Positions 5,526-10,195 of a stretch of DNA of 10,195 nt are shown piece by piece (position 1 is the first letter of the stretch; every line of letters begins with the position of its first letter). Under the pieces are notes generated by a model. It did not search any database and was not told where the DNA came from. It was given only the letters and a program-made list of their open reading frames with translations. The DNA is taken from NCBI GenBank assembly GCA_022781015.1, contig JALEUF010000020.1, positions 1 to 10,195 of the forward strand. The letters are read 5' to 3'. Origin of the DNA: Caryophanales bacterium. Its GTDB lineage: Bacteria; Bacillota_I; Bacilli_A; RFN20; CAG-826. A program made the position numbers and the translations under genes.

Positions 5526-5999
5526 TTATTCTTCAAATAGGAAATATCTTTTATCAGCCTTGACTACTTTTATTTCTTTTGGAGATGGATCTAATTCTAG
5601 TTTAAAGCCATCCCTAGTATATTCAATCCCGTCATATGCCGTCTTGATTTCGATTTTAACGAAGTCTTTGACCCTATAGAATTTGCCATTAACTTGTAAT
5701 ATGGACCCTTTCATAGGTTCAGAATCCTTATTTTCCCAATAAGAGAAAGTATCATTATCTAATGTGCCAAATTTAGATTCTTCGTTACCTAATAAGAGAT
5801 TATCCTTTGGGAGATATAATTTTGCTTCCGTGGAGAATTTTTCATAATTAGAACGGATATCGCTTTCTAGCATCGTGTTAGATACCGTTTTCTTCAAATT
5901 GGAGAAAAAGCCTTTAAATCCACCGCTTTTTTCTTCCTTTTTATCCTTTGGGGTTTCATCAACTACTTCAGGTTCAATAGTTTCTTTTTCTTTATTCAT
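5526..5999 (-). CDS. Conserved-looking protein of unknown function, last gene of the Rnf operon
   Basis: This 157-residue protein is not recognised. Residues 1-26 are a charged, probably disordered stretch (EPEVVDETPKDKKEEK). Next comes GGFKGFFSNLKKTVSNTML (26-44), which could form an amphipathic helix lying on the membrane, and then a beta-rich domain with several aromatic residues. No signal peptide, transmembrane helix or cysteine is present. ATG at 5999 has GAAAGGAG 10 nt upstream and overlaps the Gx gene by 8 nt (ATGAATAA), so it belongs to the operon. No terminator is visible behind its TAA, which directly touches the TAA of the opposing gene. Confidence 0.7.
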   Translation of the reverse strand: MNKEKETIEPEVVDETPKDKKEEKSGGFKGFFSNLKKTVSNTMLESDIRSNYEKFSTEAKLYLPKDNLLLGNEESKFGTLDNDTFSYWENKDSEPMKGSILQVNGKFYRVKDFVKIEIKTAYDGIEYTRDGFKLELDPSPKEIKVVKADKRYFLFEE

Positions 6000-6585
6000 T
6001 TTTAAGTGCTCCTTTCAAGGGCAACAAATATCTTAGTATCGTTTTCGACAGAATGCCAATAAATATTCCGCTAAATAATCCAATTGTTTCTAATATAGGC
6101 AAATAATATAAAATCCCAATATTGACTAAATATATATAGCCAACTAATATCTGGCCTAGATTAAATCCAAGCGATCCTAACATCGAAATAACTATGATGC
6201 TTATTTTATTTCTAGCTAATTTGACTAGGATAGCCATGATTAAAAAAGAAATTAACGCCCCTACTAATGACATCATGTTCCCCATTCCTAATAAGTTCCC
6301 TTTGAATATGGATAATAGGATTACCCTAGATAAATCTATAAAGAAAGTAATCTTGAATCCATATTGATATAAGCAAATTAGAATCATAATATTGGCTAAT
6401 CCTAGCTTAGCTCCTGCTAAAGGAGAAGGAATATAAGAATCAACAATGCCTAATATTAAACAAAGGGAAGTAGATATACCAACCTTAGCTACAATATTTG
6501 GATTATTATCTTTTATATTTAATCCTAAGAAATAAAGGAATATTAATAAGATTAGAATAATTCCAATCGAGGTAACTATATTCAT
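5992..6585 (-). CDS. Gx-type membrane protein (heptaprenyl diphosphate synthase component I family)
   Basis: A 197-residue, very hydrophobic protein with about six membrane helices. The hallmark is PSPLAGAKLGLANI (53-66), the signature of the family called Gx transporter or heptaprenyl diphosphate synthase component I (Pfam Hpre_diP_synt_I). The family name comes from one annotation; a transporter-like role is more likely from the sequence, and the substrate is unknown. It typically sits beside NusG domain II and ApbE genes, as here. Its ATG overlaps the NusG_II stop (ATGA), with GAGGT upstream. Members usually have Glu where this one has Asp49. Confidence 0.85.
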   Translation of the reverse strand: MNIVTSIGIILILLIFLYFLGLNIKDNNPNIVAKVGISTSLCLILGIVDSYIPSPLAGAKLGLANIMILICLYQYGFKITFFIDLSRVILLSIFKGNLLGMGNMMSLVGALISFLIMAILVKLARNKISIIVISMLGSLGFNLGQILVGYIYLVNIGILYYLPILETIGLFSGIFIGILSKTILRYLLPLKGALKNE

Positions 6586-6974
6586 AAAATTACCTCATAA
6601 GGTGAAGAAGACTCTATTTTAATCGTGATGTCATTAAAGCTACATACGATTGGGAAAATAGATGTATATCCTTGGTTAATGCAATATTTATGGGGACAGC
6701 TAGATTCTTTGACACATATATAATCTTTTTTTACTCCTAGTTTCATTTCACCGTGCGTCCCACTTATATTTATCTCTCTTTCTTGCTTTTCTTTAGACAA
6801 ATCAATAGAAAGGATAATCTCATTTTTTAGATAAACATTAGCAATCTTGTTTTCTTTCTTTGAAGATGAATAAAAATATAAGCCTAAGCAAGAAGAAAGA
6901 CACAAGGCAAAAGAGACGATAACAATTATCAAATCAATCTTGTGTTTTTTAAAAAATGATTTAGAAGAGTCCAT
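6582..6974 (-). CDS. NusG domain II-containing membrane-anchored protein
   Basis: A 130-residue protein: a basic N-terminus, one membrane helix (about 13-35) and an extracytoplasmic NusG domain II (Pfam NusG_II). The typical motif CPHKYCINQGY (93-103) is followed by a further Cys (111) in PIVCSFNDITIKI. The function is not established; the domain recurs next to Rnf, ApbE and Gx genes, so a role in exported redox or flavin chemistry is a reasonable guess. ATG at 6974 is chosen; a GTG directly before it (6977) could also serve. No Shine-Dalgarno is visible, and the start lies inside the end of apbE (14-nt overlap), so translation is probably coupled. Confidence 0.85.
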   Translation of the reverse strand: MDSSKSFFKKHKIDLIIVIVSFALCLSSCLGLYFYSSSKKENKIANVYLKNEIILSIDLSKEKQEREINISGTHGEMKLGVKKDYICVKESSCPHKYCINQGYTSIFPIVCSFNDITIKIESSSPYEVIL

Positions 6975-7896
6975 CACTAGAATAAATTATATCATCATTG
7001 CCAATAGCGATCTTATAGCCGTATTCTTTCGCAAAATCCTTAATGGATTCCATATCCATATTAATAAATCCAGTTGAATATCCATCTATATAAGTTGAAG
7101 GGAATTTTCTACCCATTTTGCTATCCAAAATAAGGCTATATTGATACATGGGTCTACTATTTCCATTTTTTGGATTAATAATATGAGAATATATTTCCCC
7201 ATCAATTTCATATTTTTGCTCAAATATAGAAGAAATTGATAATCCAGCATTTTTTATATTTAGTTGTCTTGAAGGATAATCTCTTAAAGTAACCTTGAAA
7301 TTATTATTTTCTAAATCTCCAAATATAGAAGAAGACGAACCAGCCGAGACTAGATAAGAAGATATATTCTTATTGTCTAGATATTCTTTTATCTTATCAA
7401 GACAATAACCTTTTCCAATCGAGCCTAAGTCAATATTTCCTTCCCCTTCTAAAGTAATTGAATTAGAAGAAATATCAATACATGTCCCTCTTATTTTATC
7501 TAATTCAGCATCAATTATATCTTGACTTAGAACCTTATTATTAGATAAGGAATCCATCCATTTTTGTTTTAATGATCCTAGATAAATAGAAAAAGTATCC
7601 ATTCTTTTTTCTATATCTAATCCAATAGATAAAGATTCTTTTAGATATATTGATGGATTATCTACTTTCCTATCATTATTTAATTTATATAGCTCAGCAT
7701 TTTTATCATGGCTAGATAAAGAAGCCTCTATATCTTGGATAATAGAGACTATATTATCCAAATCCTTTTGTTCGCCTTCATATATACGTATATCAAACAA
7801 AGTCGAAAAGGCATAAGTAGAAGTCTTCAATGCTAATTTAGAAGGAGAACATGAAGATAGAAACAATATAGGAAGAAGAAAAACTATTCTTTTCAT
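6961..7896 (-). CDS. apbE: FAD:protein FMN transferase (ApbE), lipoprotein
   Basis: ApbE uses FAD to attach FMN covalently to a Thr or Ser of target proteins, here most likely RnfG and RnfD. The 311 residues start with a lipoprotein signal peptide ending in LSSC (Cys16), so it acts on the outer face of the membrane. Family motifs: SHDKNAELYKLN (62-73), IDLGSIGKGYCLD (155-167), VSAGSSSSIFGD (183-194), HIINPKNG (238-245; Asn where Asp is usual) and DGYST (271-275), whose Asp and Thr help bind Mg2+. It follows the rnf genes directly, its ATG overlapping the rnfB stop (ATGA). No clear Shine-Dalgarno is present, so it probably depends on coupling. Confidence 0.95.
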   Translation of the reverse strand: MKRIVFLLPILFLSSCSPSKLALKTSTYAFSTLFDIRIYEGEQKDLDNIVSIIQDIEASLSSHDKNAELYKLNNDRKVDNPSIYLKESLSIGLDIEKRMDTFSIYLGSLKQKWMDSLSNNKVLSQDIIDAELDKIRGTCIDISSNSITLEGEGNIDLGSIGKGYCLDKIKEYLDNKNISSYLVSAGSSSSIFGDLENNNFKVTLRDYPSRQLNIKNAGLSISSIFEQKYEIDGEIYSHIINPKNGNSRPMYQYSLILDSKMGRKFPSTYIDGYSTGFINMDMESIKDFAKEYGYKIAIGNDDIIYSSDGLF

Positions 7897-8213
7897 TTTA
7901 AGGTAGGAACATGAAGAGTTCCATCGTCATCAGGATGGTTAGATAGATATTCAATAATCGGATCGAAGTTCTTATCTTTCTTGCCAGGTTTGCATTTAGA
8001 AATATTCTTTTCTTTCCCTGAGACGAGATTTTCTGCCATCTGGTGGCATCCAGGATAGCCACAAGACCCGCAATTATAATTAGGAAGCATCTTCTCTACA
8101 TCGCTAATTCTAGAATCTTCTTTTACATAAAATAGTTTTGCGAATAATGCAAGGGCTATACCAAGTACTAATCCAATACCCCCTACTATTAAGAAAGCAT
8201 ATAAAATTTCCAT
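7893..8213 (-). CDS. rnfB: Short RnfB-like subunit, electron transport complex
   Basis: A 106-residue protein with an N-terminal membrane helix (about 4-28) followed by the RnfB-type Fe-S domain: MLPNYNCGSCGYPGCHQMAE gives C48-x2-C51-x4-C56 and then C74 in KCKPG, ligands for one 4Fe-4S cluster. It stops soon after that. RnfB proteins normally continue with one or more pairs of ferredoxin-like clusters (about 190 residues in E. coli RsxB, well over 250 in clostridia); none is present here. No frameshift is evident: the next gene starts in an ATGA overlap, and the end HVPTLK looks like a finished protein. AAGGAG lies 9 nt before the ATG. Confidence 0.85.
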   Translation of the reverse strand: MEILYAFLIVGGIGLVLGIALALFAKLFYVKEDSRISDVEKMLPNYNCGSCGYPGCHQMAENLVSGKEKNISKCKPGKKDKNFDPIIEYLSNHPDDDGTLHVPTLK

Positions 8214-8216
8214 TTT

Positions 8217-8423
8217 TTACTTCTCCTTCGTGATACTTTTTTCATAAGGACAATCTGCTTTAGAACATCCTTCACATTTAGCTTTATTAGCAAGCAAATC
8301 CTCGCATCCTTTTGGGACTGGAGTCTTTTTATAAAGAACAAAAGAAACTACAAATATGATAGCAAAAATAGCAATTAAGCTAACCCCTATAGCTAAATAC
8401 CCACCTTGGCTAAGATAAATCAT
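8217..8423 (-). CDS. One-helix Cys-rich protein, possible NqrM-like Rnf maturation factor
   Basis: A 68-residue protein placed between rnfA and rnfB. It has one membrane helix (about 9-31), a basic turn (YKKTPVPKG) and four cysteines: C40-x9-C50-x2-C53-x4-C58, then a charged tail. The layout is strikingly like NqrM (DUF539), the small membrane protein needed to mature Na+-NQR, which has a helix, a Lys-rich turn with K-G-S-C and a following C-x-C/C cluster. NqrM is thought to supply iron to the Cys-ligated centre between NqrD and NqrE; RnfE and RnfA are their homologs and are encoded next door. I infer a similar role; homology is not shown. It could instead carry an Fe-S cluster as an accessory subunit. 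AGGA lies upstream, with gaps of 1 and 3 nt to its neighbours. Confidence 0.7.
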   Translation of the reverse strand: MIYLSQGGYLAIGVSLIAIFAIIFVVSFVLYKKTPVPKGCEDLLANKAKCEGCSKADCPYEKSITKEK

Positions 8424-8424
8424 A

Positions 8425-9012
8425 TTAGTTTCCTAATCCTCCTAATCCCATAAAGGCCATGGCCATAATTGAAGCAACAATCAAGGCAATTGGAATTCCT
8501 TTGAAAGCTTTTGGAGTCGAAGCTGATTCTAGCCTAACCCTAATTGCTGCAAATAAAGTAATGACAATTAAGAAACCTAAAGAAGTCCCGATTCCATTAG
8601 CTAGGCTAGACAAGAAATCTAGATTAGAGGCAGTATTCTCGCTAACTACGCCCAAGACGGCACAATTAGTAGTAATCAAAGGCAAATATATGCCTAAGGA
8701 TCTATATAAAGATGGGGAGTATTTCTTAATAAATAGACCTACAACCTGGACTAAGCTAGCAATAACTAAAATATAGGTAAGTGTATCCAAGAATCCAATT
8801 CCAGCTGGTACCAAGACATAATAATAGATTGGATAACATATCAAGGTGGCTAATATTATGACAAAGCTAACTGCTAAGCCCATAAAGAAGGCACTTTTAA
8901 TTTTATTGCCTACACCGACAAAAGAACAAATCCCATAGAATCTAACTAATACGACGTTATTGATAAGCGAATAAGACAATATGGCTAATAAAAACGATAC
9001 AAGGATATTCAT
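8425..9012 (-). CDS. rnfA: Electron transport complex subunit RnfA
   Basis: A 195-residue membrane protein of the RnfA/NqrE family with six predicted helices. The two half-helix repeats each hold the conserved Cys: RFYGICSFVGV (C29) and LITTNCAVLGV (C117). With the matching pair in RnfE these bind the iron centre in the middle of the membrane that passes electrons across it. Length is normal. The ATG overlaps the rnfE stop in ATGA and has AAAGGAG upstream. The C-terminus MGLGGLGN is encoded by a purine-rich GGA repeat that may double as the ribosome binding region for the next small gene. Confidence 0.97.
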   Translation of the reverse strand: MNILVSFLLAILSYSLINNVVLVRFYGICSFVGVGNKIKSAFFMGLAVSFVIILATLICYPIYYYVLVPAGIGFLDTLTYILVIASLVQVVGLFIKKYSPSLYRSLGIYLPLITTNCAVLGVVSENTASNLDFLSSLANGIGTSLGFLIVITLFAAIRVRLESASTPKAFKGIPIALIVASIMAMAFMGLGGLGN

Positions 9013-9719
9013 TTGTTTTCTCCTTTCATCTTGGCTATTTTAGCATCGACTTTCTTCTTGTTTTCCTTTTTGTTTCTAATTGATGTCAAGATAGCAAGTA
9101 TTATTGCTACAACTAGGAAAGCCCCGGCCGGGTTAGTAAAGAAAGAGAAAGCAAAGCCGTAATTCTCTCCCTTCAATAGATATAATTTAAAAGGCACTCC
9201 TCCATTTGCATTTGCAATAAAGGTGAATGTTGTTCCAAAAGTAAGCATCCCAGTACCTAACACTTCTCTAATTAAGGCAATTAGACATATAGCTAATGTA
9301 TATCCTAATCCATTGCCTAAGGCATCTAGCATTGATAGGACTGGTCCATTCTTGCTAGAGAAAGCTTCCGCCCTACCTAAAACAATACAATTAACAACGA
9401 TAAGAGATATAAATACCCCTAATGTTGAATATAATTCAGGAAGATAGGCTTCACATAATAATTTAACTACCGTTACAAAGGAAGCAATGATAATGATATA
9501 ACAAGGAATCTTTATTTCTTCTGGGATTAATTTCCTTAATAAAGAAATAAGTAAATTGGAGAAGAATAAGACAAAAGTAAATAAGACACCCATCCCTAAA
9601 GCAGCTTCTAGACTTTTAGTAACTGCCAAGGCTGGACAAAATCCTAACAAGGAAACAAATAAAGGATTTTCTTTAATGATTCCAGATATAAATGTGGATT
9701 TATATTCTTTCTTTTCCAT
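9009..9719 (-). CDS. rnfE: Electron transport complex subunit RnfE
   Basis: A 236-residue membrane protein of the RnfE/NqrD family. It starts with a cytoplasmic segment containing NPLFVSLLGFCPALAVT (C28) and has the second half-helix motif LIVVNCIVLGRAEAF (C111). These cysteines complete the iron centre with RnfA. The C-terminus is a Lys-rich cytoplasmic tail (RNKKENKKKVDAKIAKMK). It begins directly after the rnfG stop with no gap; AAGGAGGG lies within the end of rnfG. The gene order G-E-A-B agrees with clostridial rnf operons. Confidence 0.97.
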   Translation of the reverse strand: MEKKEYKSTFISGIIKENPLFVSLLGFCPALAVTKSLEAALGMGVLFTFVLFFSNLLISLLRKLIPEEIKIPCYIIIIASFVTVVKLLCEAYLPELYSTLGVFISLIVVNCIVLGRAEAFSSKNGPVLSMLDALGNGLGYTLAICLIALIREVLGTGMLTFGTTFTFIANANGGVPFKLYLLKGENYGFAFSFFTNPAGAFLVVAIILAILTSIRNKKENKKKVDAKIAKMKGENK

Positions 9720-10195
9720 TTATTTGCCCTCCTTGTAGTTAGCTACTGCTTCTAATACCATCTCTTGAATTAATTTAGCCCCGAAAGTTGCCCCACAGCT
9801 AACATTATCCAAGGCAACTTCTTTATTAGACGAATTCATATATGGGTTAATGTAATTATCTTTTAATGTCTGGGCATAAGATTGATTTAAATCAAGGAAA
9901 GACATCCTTCCCAATTTAAATTCACTTGATATCCCAACTAGCAAAGTAATCGACCCATATGCGTTTTTTCCAGAGCATTTATATATACGTCCTTGCTCTT
10001 TATTGCTAATCTCCCAATATTTTTCAATATGATTGATGTTTACTTCAATCGGAGAAGAAATATCTCCGCTAGGATAGATTTCCCTTAATAATTTTTCTTC
10101 CTTTTCTTTATTGTTTTTAGCAATTACTTGGGAAGTGAAATGATTAACGACACTAACCAAGGTAGATGAAATACCTGCAATAGCAAATAGAACTA
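9720..10195 (-). CDS. rnfG: Electron transport complex subunit RnfG, partial
   Basis: The 5' end lies beyond the right edge: the frame stays open to 10193, adding VLFAIAGISST, the rest of the N-terminal membrane helix, before the TTG at 10160 that might be taken as a start. The visible part is this helix, the segment NHFTSQVIAKNN typical of the region after it, and an extracytoplasmic FMN-binding domain. The flavinylation site is near the C-terminus: DNVSCGAT (9786-9809), where the last Thr should carry FMN attached by ApbE. The usual form is D-x-x-S/T-G-A-T; here an extra Cys stands between Ser and Gly. RnfC and RnfD are expected to the right of the window. Confidence 0.92.
   Translation of the reverse strand, partial: VLFAIAGISSTLVSVVNHFTSQVIAKNNKEKEEKLLREIYPSGDISSPIEVNINHIEKYWEISNKEQGRIYKCSGKNAYGSITLLVGISSEFKLGRMSFLDLNQSYAQTLKDNYINPYMNSSNKEVALDNVSCGATFGAKLIQEMVLEAVANYKEGK

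Noticed and set aside
8459..9738. Plus-strand open frames opposite rnfA and rnfE
   Set aside because: Shadows of conserved membrane-protein genes; no domain or start signal.
10158..10160. TTG as the start of rnfG
   Set aside because: The frame is open to the window edge and continues the membrane helix, so this is an internal Leu of a partial gene.
1..10195. CRISPR array, insertion sequence, prophage or integrase signs
   Set aside because: No regularly spaced repeats, transposase, integrase or terminal repeats were seen; base composition is even across the window.

Overview
The window looks like a chromosomal piece of an anaerobic, AT-rich, Gram-positive-type bacterium, probably an uncultured Bacilli, Erysipelotrichia or Mollicutes-like gut lineage. 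The reasons are the low GC content, Shine-Dalgarno sites of the AAGGAGG type, tRNA genes that encode CCA, a FeoA-FeoA-FeoB-Cys-rich iron operon and an Rnf operon with NusG-domain-II and Gx genes. TGA serves as a stop (feoB, the second feoA, rnfE, the short rnfB and the NusG_II gene all end in TGA), so the Mycoplasma code is not used. The lineage is inferred from gene content, not from a phylogeny.

Left end (1-480): a non-coding stretch with tandem TTCGAA palindromes and a small GC-rich structured segment ending in a terminator. It is followed by a two-gene tRNA operon on the minus strand (tRNA-Ala(TGC), then tRNA-Met(CAT)) with its own promoter and terminator. Positions 481-3523 hold a minus-strand ferrous-iron uptake operon: two FeoA proteins, the FeoB GTPase/permease and a FeoB-associated Cys-rich membrane peptide. 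Its terminator has the last stop codon in the loop. Its promoter is framed by nested inverted repeats that look like metalloregulator sites.

Positions 3525-5117 hold a separately terminated gene for an FAD enzyme closely resembling the polyunsaturated fatty acid double-bond isomerase of Propionibacterium (Cutibacterium) acnes. A shared control region with spaced TGCCAA repeats separates it from a divergent small gene. That gene (5118-5525, plus strand) may be leaderless and looks distantly TIR-like. Its stop codon directly abuts the last stop of the operon coming the other way.

Positions 5526-10195 are the 3' part of a long minus-strand operon whose 5' end lies outside the window: rnfG (partial), rnfE, rnfA, a 68-residue one-helix Cys-rich protein, a very short rnfB, apbE, a NusG domain II protein, a Gx-type membrane protein and an unrecognised protein. 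All joints overlap or are within 3 nt. Together they describe a ferredoxin:NAD+ oxidoreductase (Rnf) with its maturation factors: ApbE would attach FMN to RnfG and RnfD, and the Cys-rich peptide is proposed to serve the iron centre shared by RnfA and RnfE, as NqrM does for Na+-NQR. The most interesting points are this NqrM-like peptide, the RnfB that lacks its ferredoxin domains, the fatty acid isomerase homolog and the feo operator architecture.
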